A DNA stretch of 64,000 bases from Nocardiopsis alkaliphila YIM 80379 (GCF_000341005.1 NZ_ANBD01000001.1:34709-98708), one strand, 5' to 3'; counted from the stretch's first letter, positions 1 through 9,208 are shown. The notes: generated by a model not told the origin, from the sequence alone. Made by a program: numbers and translations.

Positions 1-328
1 GCACGATCGGGGCCGCCGAGGTGTACATGACCAGGTCCACGCGCCCCATCGGGGCGCCCTCGCCGGCGAATTCGGAGCGGGCCGCCTCCACCCTGGCCAG
101 GATGTCCACCGCGTGTTCGGCGAGCCTGTGACCGGCGGGGGGGAGCCGCACCCGACGTCCGTCGGGAACGAGTAGGGGCACCTTCGCCTCCCTCTCCAAG
201 ACGGCGAAGTGTTTGGAGACCGCGGAGGTGCTCATGCCCGTGACCTCGGACACGGCTGCCATGGTGCCGAGTCGGTCCAGTTCCACGAGCAGACGTAGCC
301 GAGTGAAATCCATCAACCAAAAATACAT
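1..328 (-). CDS. LysR-family transcriptional regulator, N-terminal part (runs off the window)
   Basis: The reverse strand encodes the N-terminal winged-helix domain of a LysR-type regulator (LDRLGTMAAVSEVTGMSTSA followed by VSKHFAVLEREAKVPLL), then the linker helix and the beginning of the effector domain, cut by the window edge. The start at 328 (MYFWLMDFTRLRLL) has GGTGG seven bases upstream; an ATG at 313 is the alternative. It is divergent from the EamA exporter with about 20 bp between start codons, the usual layout in which a LysR protein controls its neighbouring exporter. Family assignment is firm; the effector is unknown and regulation of the neighbour is inferred. Confidence 0.85.
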   Translation of the reverse strand, partial: MYFWLMDFTRLRLLVELDRLGTMAAVSEVTGMSTSAVSKHFAVLEREAKVPLLVPDGRRVRLPPAGHRLAEHAVDILARVEAARSEFAGEGAPMGRVDLVMYTSAAPIV

Positions 329-348
329 GGTTCATCCACCATCAGTCC

Positions 349-1422
349 GTGGACAGAAACGAACGGCTTGGATGCAATGGTCGGGTGATCCCCTCCTTCC
401 TCACCTCGCGCCGCCGTGCCCGTTTCCAGGTCCCGGCCCCCCTCATGCTGCTCATCGGCATGTTCACGCTGCACACCGGCAGTGCGCTCGCCGTCACCGC
501 CTTCGAGCACGCCGGTCCGGCCACCGTCACCTGGCTCAGGCTCGGCTGGGCGGCACTGCTGCTGACGATGCTCGGTGGTCGCTCCCTGTGGCGGGCCGTG
601 CGCGCGGCGACGCGACGCGAGCTGGGTGCCGTGGTGATCCTGGGCACAGCGAGCGCGGGGATGATGCTGTTCTATTCCGAAGCGACGGCCCGCATCGAAC
701 TCGGCACCGCCACCGCCATCGAGTTCCTGGGCACCCTCGTGGTGGCCGTGGCCGCCATGCGCCGTCGCCGTGAACTCGTGTGGATCCTCGCCGCCGTGGT
801 CGGCGTGGTGTGCCTGACCCGTCCCTGGCAGGGTGAGCTGGACCTGGTCGGCGTCGCCTTCGCGCTCGCCGGCGCGGTATGCGTGGTCGGCTACATCATC
901 CTCACCCAGAAGGTCGGAGCGGGTTTCGGCGCCATGCACGGGCTGACCCTGTCGATGATCGTGGGCACCGTGGTCACCGCCCCACTGGGCGCCCCGGGGG
1001 CCATCGCCGACCCGAACCTGGAACTGATCGGCTTCACCCTGCTCATCGCCCTGCTGTTTCCGATGGTGCCGTTCCTATTGGAGATGGTCGCCCTGCAGCG
1101 GATGGGTCGGACCGCCTACAGCACCTTCTCCAGCCTGGAGCCGGCCGTGGCCCTGGTGATGGGAATGATCGTCATCGGTCAGGCCCCGGTCACCGTTCAG
1201 TTGGTGGGTATGGGCCTGGTGGTGGTCGCCGGCCTCGGAGCGGCCCGGGGCGACCGTGGGCCCGGCCCGGCCCTTCCGGAGAAGAAGGTGGTGCGCCTGC
1301 GCCACGCCAGGACGGGTTCGGGGGTGGAGGAGGGTGCCCACCGGCCGCGCACCCCGTTCCCCGAACCCGAAAGGGCCGGGGGGCGGGGTCAGGGACACGG
1401 CCCCGTACCGGAGTTGTTCTAG
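349..1422 (+). CDS. EamA (DMT superfamily) transporter, RhtA-like
   Basis: A 357-residue integral membrane protein with about ten hydrophobic segments in two EamA repeats (roughly residues 25-150 and 165-295), as in the drug/metabolite transporter superfamily. The pattern (FYSEATARIELGTATAIEFL and LEPAVALVMG) resembles the threonine/homoserine exporter RhtA branch, so amino-acid or metabolite efflux across the cytoplasmic membrane is likely. The last ~60 residues are polar, proline/arginine-rich and probably cytoplasmic. The GTG start at 349 has no strong ribosome site. The gene is divergent from a LysR regulator, and its end overlaps the convergent winged-helix gene by 4 bp. Substrate not deducible. 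Confidence 0.85.
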   Translation: MDRNERLGCNGRVIPSFLTSRRRARFQVPAPLMLLIGMFTLHTGSALAVTAFEHAGPATVTWLRLGWAALLLTMLGGRSLWRAVRAATRRELGAVVILGTASAGMMLFYSEATARIELGTATAIEFLGTLVVAVAAMRRRRELVWILAAVVGVVCLTRPWQGELDLVGVAFALAGAVCVVGYIILTQKVGAGFGAMHGLTLSMIVGTVVTAPLGAPGAIADPNLELIGFTLLIALLFPMVPFLLEMVALQRMGRTAYSTFSSLEPAVALVMGMIVIGQAPVTVQLVGMGLVVVAGLGAARGDRGPGPALPEKKVVRLRHARTGSGVEEGAHRPRTPFPEPERAGGRGQGHGPVPELF

Positions 1423-1739
1423 GGGTTCTCGGCCGGAGGCACCGCCACGCCATCGGCGATGTCGCGCAGCGCCCGCACGTGCTGTTCGAAGGCCTTGCGG
1501 CCCCCTGCGGTCAGGGTCAGCGAGGTGCGGGTGCGGCGCCCCACCCGAAACTTGCTCACGGCCACGTATTCGGCCTCCTCCAAGGTGGCGATCTGCTTGG
1601 ACAGCACCGAGTCGCTGACCTCCACCAGATCGCGCAGCACCCGGAACTCCACCGAGGTGGCCGAGGCGAGCGCGGCCACGATGGAGAACCGAACGGGGGA
1701 GTGGATGACCTCGTCCAGTCGACTGCGCGGGTGACTCAC
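1419..1739 (-). CDS. winged-helix transcriptional regulator (MarR/ArsR-like, HTH_34 type)
   Basis: A 106-residue single-domain regulator: LDEVIHSPVRFSIVAALA, then a recognition-helix region (FRVLRDLVEVSDSVLSKQ) and a wing (RRTRTSLTLTAGGRKAFEQH). This layout is typical of small transcriptional regulators of the winged helix DNA-binding PF13601 group. The GTG start at 1739 overlaps the TGA of the upstream membrane-protein gene (GTGA, 1736-1739), so the two are translationally coupled. In such two-gene operons the regulator commonly represses its own operon; that role is inferred. Confidence 0.85.
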   Translation of the reverse strand: MSHPRSRLDEVIHSPVRFSIVAALASATSVEFRVLRDLVEVSDSVLSKQIATLEEAEYVAVSKFRVGRRTRTSLTLTAGGRKAFEQHVRALRDIADGVAVPPAENP

Positions 1740-2161
1740 CGGGCCCTCCCGGCGCGGCGCAGGACGATCAGGCCGGCCCCCGAGGTGGGGATGGCGCTCA
1801 GGAGGGCCATCGGCACCCACCAGAGTGGCTCGCCCTGGAAGAAGATCATGCCCACGACGATCGCCAGAGAGTAGATCACGCCCCATCCGGCGATGCCCCA
1901 GGTGTGCAGCTTGCCGTAGTGCAGTGGCTTGACCGGTTGTTTGACCATGTAGAGGCTCAACAGCGACAGTGCCAGGGCGAAGAAGGACGTTCCGACGATC
2001 ACGCCCATGACCGAGTCGCTCAGTCCCATGGACAGGAGAAGGGTCAGGCTGACGACTCCGTAGCCGATCCCGTAGACCGCGTACCAGTGGCCCATCGGGC
2101 GGACCTTCTTCTCCAACGCCTGGGCCTGTTCGAGGGCGTCCCAGGCTTCTTCTCTGCGCAT
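1736..2161 (-). CDS. small four-helix membrane protein, operon partner of the winged-helix regulator
   Basis: A 141-residue protein with a charged N-terminus (MRREEAWDALEQAQALEKKV) and four predicted transmembrane segments (YAVYGIGYGVVSLTLLLSM; VIVGTSFFALALSLLSLYM; WGIAGWGVIYSLAIVVGMI; VPMALLSAIPTSGAGLIV). The start at 2161 is chosen because a GGAGGT lies seven bases upstream; an ATG at 2182 would place that site inside the coding region. It is coupled to the downstream winged-helix regulator. Small membrane proteins of this kind often accompany such regulators, but their biochemical role is unknown. Confidence 0.8.
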   Translation of the reverse strand: MRREEAWDALEQAQALEKKVRPMGHWYAVYGIGYGVVSLTLLLSMGLSDSVMGVIVGTSFFALALSLLSLYMVKQPVKPLHYGKLHTWGIAGWGVIYSLAIVVGMIFFQGEPLWWVPMALLSAIPTSGAGLIVLRRAGRAR

Positions 2162-2341
2162 GTGCGCACCTCCCGTGGTCATCGTGTTTCTACGTTGACA
2201 CTAACTTTCCATGTTGGCAAGTAATTTCCATGGTGATCCCTGGCGGTGGATCGACAGCCGGGAGCTCTGCGGGGACGTGACGCATCCCCCGTTGTTCCAA
2301 AGCGCGTGCGCACCGGCGAATGCACTAACTTGGTGCGAATC

Positions 2342-4144
2342 ATGGCCGCGAAAACTGATCTCGAACTCCTGCGCGCCCACGAACCGGTGCTCATGTGCAC
2401 CAAGGGAGAACTCTTCTTCCCCACGGACGTGGACGCCTACGTACGCAATTGCAGCCTGTGGATCGAGGAGCCCGGCGGGCGCGAGAGCCTCATCGTCCCC
2501 GCCGGAGAGCTCACCCTCGACCGCCTCTCCCAGGCCGAGGAGGAGTGGCCCCACCGCCACAAGCATCTGCGCTTCGTGCAGGAGGAGTCACTGCGCGAGG
2601 AGGCCCGACGTTTCAAGGGCATCGCGCGCTCCGTCATCCCCAAGAGCGGCCGGCTGGCCGCCGTGGGCGTGCTCGGCCGTGTCCTCGACATCCTGATGAA
2701 GCTGTCCCTGCTCATTCGCGGCGCGGTCCCCGGTGGCCTCACCTTCGCCGCGGTCACCCGCTACCGCGAGCGAGTCGACAACGGTGGCGCCACCTACTAC
2801 GGGCGCGTCACCCGCGAGGGTGGCTACACCATCCTTCAATACTGGTTCTTCTACGCGATGAACGACTGGCGCACCATCTACGGCGGGGTCAACGACCACG
2901 AGGCCGACTGGGAGCGCGTCACCGTCTACGTCGTGGAGAACCCCGACGGCACCACCCGCCCGCTCTGGGTCGGGGCCTCCTCGCACGAGTACCACGGTGA
3001 CGACCTGCGGCGTTCCTGGCAGGACCCCGACCTGCACCGGGACGGCGACCACCCGATGATCTACGTCGGCGCCGGATCACACTCCCACCAGATGCTCCCC
3101 GGCGACTACCTCATCCAGGTCGACCCCTCCTTCCTGCGCGGACCGGTCCGCGCCTGGCGCAGACTGAGCCACCGCCTCTTTCGCGCCGACAGCGCCATCA
3201 ACCGACACGGCATCGGTGTGCCCTTCGTCGACTACGCCCGTGGGGACGGCGAACGGTTGGGCCCCGGTGGAGACCGCGAGTGGAACGCCGTCCTCATCGA
3301 CGACCACACCCCGTGGTTGCGTGGTTTCCGTGGCCTATGGGGTCGCGACACCGGCGACTTCTTCGATGGTGAACGCGCTCCCAGCGGTCCTCGTTACGAA
3401 CGCGACGGCACCATCCGCCGTTCCTGGGCCGACCCCCTGGCCTGGGTCGGTCTGCAAAAGGTCGCCCCCACGGAAAAGGCGGCCCGGGCCGAACTGCGCT
3501 CCCACGTGAAACACCTCGATGAGCGGCTGCGCGCCCACGACGCCGACATCCTCCGCCGTCGCGACGAACTCCGACGACTGGAAGCGGCCCGCCTGGTCCT
3601 GGAACGCGAAGCCCATTCCCGCCCGCTTTCCCGCGAGTACCGGGGAAGGATCGAGGAACTGGAGATGGAGCTCGGCGAGGTCTACGAAAAGCGCGTACTG
3701 ACCGCCGACGAACGGGACGGTCACCTGCGTGCCCTGGAGAGCGACGTCCCACTGCTCCCCGCGCCCACCGGGCACCTCAAGGCCCCGCACATGCCCTACG
3801 CCTCCGGGGAACAACGCACCACCCGTTTCCTGCACGTGTGGGTGGCGCTGAGCACTCCGCTGCTGCTGCTCTCCCTGGCACTGACCCTGTTCCTGCTCGA
3901 CGGTCAGATGACCCTGTGGGCGATGCTCGGCGTGGTCCTGCTGTTCGCCGCCATCGACTCGATCGCTCGCCGTAAATTCGTCCAATACCTCACCGGGGTG
4001 GCCTTCCTGGCCCTGGTCACCGGCGTCCTCCTAGGGGTCGTGATGGCCTTCATCGCCGACTGGCGGATCGCCGTGACCGTGCCCATCGTGCTCATCGTCG
4101 TGTTGTTGCTGGTCGTCAACGTCCGTGATCTCATGCGCCGCTGA
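2342..4144 (+). CDS. Vps62-like protein with coiled coil and C-terminal membrane anchor
   Basis: A 600-residue protein with three parts. The central region (about residues 130-330) carries hallmarks of the Vps62-related family: YWFFYAMNDWRT, NDHEADWERVTVYV near residue 184 and YVGAGSHSHQMLPGDY near 240. It is followed by a highly charged coiled coil (about 385-460) and three to four hydrophobic segments (about 499-595), ending in a basic tail. I chose MAAKTDLELL at 2342; no ribosome site precedes it, but TAACTT ten bases upstream resembles an actinobacterial -10 element, so a leaderless mRNA is possible. An in-frame extension upstream looks noncoding. Function unknown. Confidence 0.7.
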   Translation: MAAKTDLELLRAHEPVLMCTKGELFFPTDVDAYVRNCSLWIEEPGGRESLIVPAGELTLDRLSQAEEEWPHRHKHLRFVQEESLREEARRFKGIARSVIPKSGRLAAVGVLGRVLDILMKLSLLIRGAVPGGLTFAAVTRYRERVDNGGATYYGRVTREGGYTILQYWFFYAMNDWRTIYGGVNDHEADWERVTVYVVENPDGTTRPLWVGASSHEYHGDDLRRSWQDPDLHRDGDHPMIYVGAGSHSHQMLPGDYLIQVDPSFLRGPVRAWRRLSHRLFRADSAINRHGIGVPFVDYARGDGERLGPGGDREWNAVLIDDHTPWLRGFRGLWGRDTGDFFDGERAPSGPRYERDGTIRRSWADPLAWVGLQKVAPTEKAARAELRSHVKHLDERLRAHDADILRRRDELRRLEAARLVLEREAHSRPLSREYRGRIEELEMELGEVYEKRVLTADERDGHLRALESDVPLLPAPTGHLKAPHMPYASGEQRTTRFLHVWVALSTPLLLLSLALTLFLLDGQMTLWAMLGVVLLFAAIDSIARRKFVQYLTGVAFLALVTGVLLGVVMAFIADWRIAVTVPIVLIVVLLLVVNVRDLMRR

Positions 4145-4202
4145 GGACACTCCCGCGCGGATCGGACCCGGACGGGGCCACCGCGTGGGACACAATGGGC
4201 CG

Positions 4203-4850
4203 ATGGACGACGCCCTGTTCGAATCCCCGCCGGTGAGAGTGGCCCCCGGCGCGGTGCACCTGCCCGGACGACTGTCCCTGGACACCCGAGTCGATCTGGT
4301 CCGGCGGTGTCGAGAGTGGGCGCGCGGCCCCGCCGGGATGCGCCGGCACACCATGCCCGGCGGTGGGACCATGAGCGTTTCGATGGTCTCCCTCGGTTGG
4401 CACTGGCGTCCGTACTCCTACAGTCGGACCCTGCCCGACGGCACCCCGGTCCAGCCCTTCCCCGACCTGCTCGGCGACCTGGCCGCCCGCGCGATCGAGG
4501 AGGCCTACGGCGTCCCCTACGAAGGCGACCCCCACGACGTGGCCCTGGTCAACTTCTACGACGCCGACGCTCGCATGGGTATGCACCAGGACCGCGACGA
4601 ACGCTCCCGGGCCCCGGTGGTCTCCATCAGCCTCGGTGACACCTGCGTGTTCCGCTTCGGCAACACCGAGAACCGCGACCGCCCCCACACCGACGTGGAA
4701 CTACGTTGCGCAGACCTGTTCGTCTTCGGCGGTCCCTCCCGGATGGCCTATCACGGCGTGACCCGCGTTCGGCCGGGTACCGCCGACCCCGCCCTCGGAC
4801 TGGTGGGGCGGCTCAACATCACCGTCCGTGCCTCCGGCTTCGATGGCTGA
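4203..4850 (+). CDS. AlkB-like 2-oxoglutarate/Fe(II)-dependent dioxygenase
   Basis: A 215-residue member of the AlkB family, which oxidatively removes alkyl groups from nucleic-acid bases. The Fe(II) triad is visible as H128 and D130 (GMHQDRDE) and H184 (AYHGVTRV), with the 2-oxoglutarate-binding arginines in GRLNITVR (R203, R209). LVNFYDADARMGMHQD is the diagnostic stretch. All catalytic residues are present and the length is typical. The start at 4203 (MDDALFESPP) follows a short gap after the Vps62-like gene. It lies alone with no ada or alkA neighbour. DNA repair is the likely role; RNA or protein substrates cannot be excluded. Confidence 0.9.
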   Translation: MDDALFESPPVRVAPGAVHLPGRLSLDTRVDLVRRCREWARGPAGMRRHTMPGGGTMSVSMVSLGWHWRPYSYSRTLPDGTPVQPFPDLLGDLAARAIEEAYGVPYEGDPHDVALVNFYDADARMGMHQDRDERSRAPVVSISLGDTCVFRFGNTENRDRPHTDVELRCADLFVFGGPSRMAYHGVTRVRPGTADPALGLVGRLNITVRASGFDG

Positions 4851-4942
4851 GCGGGCCTGCGGCCGGGTGAGCGTGTCCTGCTCGCGAACCGGCCTCGTCT
4901 TGGTCAGGATCGGGACGAGGACACGACCGGAAAGGCCCGACG

Positions 4943-5998
4943 ATGACCGAAGCCGCGCCCGAGCGCACCATGGCCCTGGGACGGGAGGGCGAGGTTCTGC
5001 CCGCCGACGGGCCGCCCGGGGAATGCCGGATCGTCCTGTACCGGAGGGGAGCGCCCCCACGTGAGGTCGCCGGCCTCGGCGACGTCCAAGGGGCCCTGGA
5101 CACGGACCCCGAGGCACTGGCGTGGATCGCGTTGACCGAACCCGACCGTGGGCAGATGGAGGAGGTCGGTCGTCGCTTCGACCTGCCTCGACTGGCCGTG
5201 GAGGACACGATCGTGGCCCACCAACGCCCCAAGGTCGAGGCCTACGGTGACATCCTGTTCATGGTTCTGCGCCCGGCCGTCTACGACGAGGCCGAGGAGA
5301 GGCTGAGGGTCGGGGAGGTCCACCTCTTCGTCACCCCCCGGTTGGTCATCACCCTCCGCCATGGCGCCGGTCTGGACTTCCAAGAGATCCGTGCTCGCAT
5401 GGAGGAGCACGGGCACCCTGGAGGCCAGGGCGCGCTCGGGGTGGTCCACGCCGTGTTGGACCGAGTGGTCGATGACTACGCGCCGGTGGTCGCCGGACTC
5501 CAAGAGGACATCGACGAGGTGGAGAACCAGGTCTTCAACGAGGAGAAGGGCGTCTCCCGGCGTATCTACCGCCTGACCCGCGAGGTCATCGTGCTACAAC
5601 GGGCCGTGGACCCACTCGGAGAGGTCTTGGCCGGACTCCTCGACCACCGGGACCGTTCGCAAGGCAGGCGAAGGAGCGAACTGCACGAACACCTGCGTGA
5701 CGTCGCCGACCACGTGACCGTGGTCCGTGAACGCGTGGACGGCTTCCGGGACCTGTTGCAGAACATCATGTCGGTGGAGAGCAGCCTGGTGGACCAGGCC
5801 CAGAACGACGTGATGCGGAAGGTGTCCTCCTGGGGCGGCATCCTGGTCGTGCCCACCCTGATCTCCTCGCTCTATGGCATGAACATCGCTCCAGGGCCGG
5901 GTTACCACTGGTTGTTCACCTGGCCGCTGACACTGGCCGCCATGGCCCTGCTCAGCCTGCTCCTGTACGTGCTCTTCAAGCGCCAAGGGTGGTTGTAG
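4943..5998 (+). CDS. corA: CorA-family Mg2+/divalent cation channel
   Basis: A 351-residue CorA-type protein: a soluble alpha/beta N-terminal domain, long helices (ENQVFNEEKGVSRRIYRLTR onward) and two C-terminal transmembrane segments. The signature YGMN lies at about residues 311-314, just after the first transmembrane helix, with the second helix close to the end. The GMN loop is the selectivity filter of these pentameric magnesium/cobalt channels. A GGAAAGG site precedes the ATG. The gene is convergent with the next gene and separated from it by a hairpin. Ion specificity within the family cannot be read from sequence. Confidence 0.9.
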   Translation: MTEAAPERTMALGREGEVLPADGPPGECRIVLYRRGAPPREVAGLGDVQGALDTDPEALAWIALTEPDRGQMEEVGRRFDLPRLAVEDTIVAHQRPKVEAYGDILFMVLRPAVYDEAEERLRVGEVHLFVTPRLVITLRHGAGLDFQEIRARMEEHGHPGGQGALGVVHAVLDRVVDDYAPVVAGLQEDIDEVENQVFNEEKGVSRRIYRLTREVIVLQRAVDPLGEVLAGLLDHRDRSQGRRRSELHEHLRDVADHVTVVRERVDGFRDLLQNIMSVESSLVDQAQNDVMRKVSSWGGILVVPTLISSLYGMNIAPGPGYHWLFTWPLTLAAMALLSLLLYVLFKRQGWL

Positions 5999-6002
5999 GG
6001 AT

Positions 6003-6036
6003 GCTCCCAGGCCGGTCCTTCGCCCGGCCGGGGAGC
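6003..6036. terminator. bidirectional hairpin terminator
   Basis: Inverted repeat GCTCCCAGGCCGG / CCGGCCGGGGAGC with one mismatch and an 8-nt loop, between the convergent ends of corA and the coiled-coil membrane protein gene. No T-run, as is common in actinomycetes. Confidence 0.7.
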
Positions 6037-6046
6037 GGGCGCCCTT

Positions 6047-7591
6047 TCAGGGGTTGAGCATGCGCTGGACCTCCCGCAGGTCCTCGCGGGCCGAAGCCGC
6101 GTGCTCCTCGGCCTCAGCCAGAGCGCGACGCCGATCCTCGACCGCCTTGTCCACCCGCTCCCGCAACATGCGCCCTTCCCGCTCGCGCGCCCGTTCGGCC
6201 TCGCCTTGTTCCCGCGTGGAAGTGCGATAGGCCATCGCGGCCCCGCCCGCCGAGAGCACCGTCAACAGCCAAAGGACGCCGTGCGTCGTGAGCAGGGAGA
6301 TCATCAACAGCACACCGGCGGTGGCCACGGCGGCCCACAGCATGGTGCGCGCGTTGCCGTTCGGGGTGGTGTGCGCCTCGATCCTTCGACGCGCCTCTTC
6401 GAGTCGTCCCTGGTCGGCCCCGGCGGCGGTGATCGGGATGGTGACCCCCCGCGTGGCGAGGTCGGTCTTCTCGGGCGGCGGCGCACAGGCACGGGTCACC
6501 AAGGCCTGGGCTCCTTCCAGTACGGCGGAGCGTTGCAGGACCAAGGCGAAGGTGCGGCGGTGTGGGGGCGACTGCTCCGTGGTGAGGTCACGTTGGAGCA
6601 GGGTGTCGACCTTCTCCACGGTCTCGTCCCAGGACGGCAGGGTCACCTCCTGACCGGAGCCCTCGATCACCGCGCGCAACCGGCTCGCCTCGGCCAGCAG
6701 GGGCGCCTCCTCGGGGCTGCCCTCCTCCACCAACAGGCGCAGGGTCTGCTGGAGGAACGCGGCGCTGTCGGGGTCGGGGGCGAGTACCTCGGTAGGGGTC
6801 TCCTCGCCTCCCAGTGTGGTGATGGTGGTGATCCGCTCACGTAGTTCGCGCATCCTCCGGGCGGCCTCGGCACGCTGGGCGATCGTGGGATCGTCCTTGG
6901 GGCCCGGGCGCGTACCACCGGACGCGGGCGCGGTCCAGGCGTCCACCGTCGGGGCCTGGAACCCCTCCGTGGACCAGTGGCGCAGGGTGGACAGCAATAG
7001 CCGTTCCCGGGCGTGGTCGCCGAAGGAACCGTCCGCGCTCAGCAGCCACAGGGCGCGCTGACCGCGGGTGAGTCCTGCGTCGGGAGAGGGCAGGTGGGGG
7101 AGGAGGTCGGCGGCCACGTCCTCACCGAGCGTTCGGGCGTTCTCCGCACTGGTGAGCGCGGCGGCCAAGGCGACGAAGGTACGTGCCCGCGCGGCGTCGA
7201 TCCGGGTGGCCTCGTCGAAGCGCAGGCGGGCTCGGGAGAGGTCGCCGTTGAGTAGGGAGTGCAGGCCGCGGGCTGCCGGGACCAGCCAGTATCCGGGCAC
7301 GTCGTCGAGTTCGAGGGTGCCCAGGGCCGCACCGTCGAGTAGCTGTAGGGTGCGGTGGCGGGCGATGGCCGCGCCGTCGAACATGCCGAGGGTGACGCGC
7401 AGGTCGCTGAGTTCGATGAACGCGTCCAGGGTGGCCGAGACCCGGTCGAGCCGCTGTTCCAGGTTTCCCCTCAACCGTCCCAGCTCCGAGCGCATACGGC
7501 TGCGCTCCCGGGCCATCTGCGAGTGAGCGGAGCTGAGATTCTCCTCCAGATCCCGGATACGTACGTTCTGCGAGTAGTCGGTCCAACTCAT
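6047..7591 (-). CDS. hypothetical coiled-coil protein with two transmembrane segments
   Basis: A 514-residue protein of no family I recognise. It begins with a coiled coil (about residues 1-60, RDLEENLSSAHSQMARERSR). A helical, alanine/arginine-rich region follows that resembles TPR-like repeats in texture (ARGLHSLLNGDLSRARLRFDEATRID). Two adjacent hydrophobic segments (about 415-455) and a strongly charged coiled-coil tail complete it. A hairpin-inserted membrane protein with cytoplasmic coiled coils fits. The start at 7591 (MSWTDYSQNV) has AAGGGA upstream; in-frame extension further upstream looks noncoding. It is divergent from the GH1 gene, with 200 bp between starts, but no functional link is evident. 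Confidence 0.65.
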   Translation of the reverse strand: MSWTDYSQNVRIRDLEENLSSAHSQMARERSRMRSELGRLRGNLEQRLDRVSATLDAFIELSDLRVTLGMFDGAAIARHRTLQLLDGAALGTLELDDVPGYWLVPAARGLHSLLNGDLSRARLRFDEATRIDAARARTFVALAAALTSAENARTLGEDVAADLLPHLPSPDAGLTRGQRALWLLSADGSFGDHARERLLLSTLRHWSTEGFQAPTVDAWTAPASGGTRPGPKDDPTIAQRAEAARRMRELRERITTITTLGGEETPTEVLAPDPDSAAFLQQTLRLLVEEGSPEEAPLLAEASRLRAVIEGSGQEVTLPSWDETVEKVDTLLQRDLTTEQSPPHRRTFALVLQRSAVLEGAQALVTRACAPPPEKTDLATRGVTIPITAAGADQGRLEEARRRIEAHTTPNGNARTMLWAAVATAGVLLMISLLTTHGVLWLLTVLSAGGAAMAYRTSTREQGEAERAREREGRMLRERVDKAVEDRRRALAEAEEHAASAREDLREVQRMLNP

Positions 7592-7767
7592 GCCTTCGAT
7601 CCCTTTCTCCGCGCGCCCGAGGGACGAAGCGCGCTGGAGGGTGTGACGGTCAAAAATCGTGTCCGGTTCGGTGTGCGAGGTGGTCAGGCGTGGACGAAGA
7701 ACCCTCACCATGGGTGTCGTGTCGACCACGGAGGGGTGATTGCGCTTCGAGGTCACGTGAATCACAA

Positions 7768-7783
7768 TTGGGAGCGCTCCCAA
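7768..7783. promoter_or_regulatory. CelR/CebR-type cellulose-utilisation operator
   Basis: Perfect 16-bp palindrome TTGGGAGCGCTCCCAA containing the TGGGAGCGCTCCCA box bound by the LacI-family repressors CelR (Thermobifida) and CebR (Streptomyces). It sits 12 bp before the GH1 start and touches its AAAGGAGG site, so occupancy should block expression until cellobiose releases the repressor. The repressor gene is not recognisable in this window. Confidence 0.9.
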
Positions 7784-7795
7784 AGGAGGATGACC

Positions 7796-9208
7796 ATGGC
7801 CGACCCACGCCCCCAGGACGACTCGTCGCTTCCCCCGCACCTGTTGTTCGGCACCGCCACCGCCGCCTACCAGGTCGAGGGCGCCGCTCAGGAAGGAGGC
7901 CGGGGACCTTCGATCTGGGACACCTACTGTCGCACCCCGGGGCGTGTCGCCCGGGGGGAGTCCGGCGACGTCGCCTGCGACCATTACCACCGTTACGGCG
8001 AGGATGTCGCCCTGCTCGCCGACCTCGGTGTGGACCTGTACCGTTTCTCGGTGGCCTGGCCGCGTATCCAACCCACCGGTAAGGGGCGCCCCAACCCTGA
8101 GGGCCTGGCCTTCTACGACCGTCTGGTCGACACCATCCTCGGCGCCGGCATCGAGCCCGTCTTGACCCTCTACCACTGGGACCTGCCCCAGGCGCTGGAG
8201 GACGAGGGCGGATGGCGGGTCCGTGACACCGCGCGCCGCTTCGGCGAGTACGCCGGCATCGTCGCCGACCGACTCGGCGATCGGGTCGACCGGTGGATCA
8301 CCCTCAACGAACCCTTCTGTTCGGCCTTCGTGGGTCACGCGGTAGGCCGTCACGCCCCCGGAACGAAGGAAGGAACGCCCGCCCTGGCCGCCGCCCACCA
8401 CCTGCTGCTGGGGCACGGCATGGCCGTCGGTGAACTCCGAGCCGCCGCCGCGGGACGGGTCGGTATCACCCTCAACCCCGACCACTTGGTGCCCGCCACC
8501 GACTCCGAGACCGATCACGCCGCGGTGGAACGCGCCCGCACCCTGCACAACCGAACCTGGTTCGACCCCCTCTTCACCGGCGCCTACCCGGACAACGAGA
8601 AGGAGGTCTGGGGCGACCTCTCCGACGGGGCCCACCGAAAGGAGGGCGACCTGGAGACCATCGGGCAGCCGCTGGACTTCCTCGGGGTCAACTTCTACCG
8701 GCCCATCATGCTGCGCGACGCCCCGCACACCGAACCCGATCCCGCCCGCCGCACCGCCGTCGACATCGGGGTGGAACAGGTCCCCTACGAGGGGGTCCGG
8801 CACACCACGATGGGTTGGCCGGTGGTCCCCGAGTCCTTCACCGACCTGTTGATCGACCTGGATCGCCGATACCCCGGACTGCCGCCGATCCTCATCACGG
8901 AGAACGGCTCCGCCCGACCCCACGCCCCCGACGACACCGGGCGAGTCCACGACGAGGACCGGATCGCCTACCTTCGTGATCACCTCGCCGCACTGGGGCG
9001 GGCCATCGAAGCGGGGGTGGACGTACGCGGATACTTCGTGTGGTCGCTATTGGACAACTTCGAGTGGGCGTTCGGCTACGACCGTCGCTTCGGCCTGGTG
9101 CGGGTGGACTACGAGTCACTGGAGCGCCACCCCAAGAGCAGTTACCACTGGTACCGCGACTACCTGACCTCGCACCGGGACCGGCGTAGGCGCGTCGAAG
9201 GTGCCTGA
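7796..9208 (+). CDS. bglC: GH1 family beta-glucosidase
   Basis: A 470-residue glycoside hydrolase family 1 enzyme. The acid/base glutamate is E172 in the TLNEP motif and the nucleophile is E369 in ITENGSA; the N-terminal LLFGTATAAYQVEGA signature is intact. There is no signal peptide, so it works in the cytoplasm, hydrolysing imported cellobiose or cello-oligosaccharides to glucose. The start at 7796 is set by AGGAGG six bases upstream; an ATG at 7790 would abut that site. The CelR/CebR palindrome just upstream indicates cellobiose-inducible control and pairs this enzyme with the GH48/GH10 operon at 51-54.5 kb. No cebEFG transporter is adjacent, unlike the common Streptomyces arrangement. Confidence 0.93.
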   Translation: MADPRPQDDSSLPPHLLFGTATAAYQVEGAAQEGGRGPSIWDTYCRTPGRVARGESGDVACDHYHRYGEDVALLADLGVDLYRFSVAWPRIQPTGKGRPNPEGLAFYDRLVDTILGAGIEPVLTLYHWDLPQALEDEGGWRVRDTARRFGEYAGIVADRLGDRVDRWITLNEPFCSAFVGHAVGRHAPGTKEGTPALAAAHHLLLGHGMAVGELRAAAAGRVGITLNPDHLVPATDSETDHAAVERARTLHNRTWFDPLFTGAYPDNEKEVWGDLSDGAHRKEGDLETIGQPLDFLGVNFYRPIMLRDAPHTEPDPARRTAVDIGVEQVPYEGVRHTTMGWPVVPESFTDLLIDLDRRYPGLPPILITENGSARPHAPDDTGRVHDEDRIAYLRDHLAALGRAIEAGVDVRGYFVWSLLDNFEWAFGYDRRFGLVRVDYESLERHPKSSYHWYRDYLTSHRDRRRRVEGA

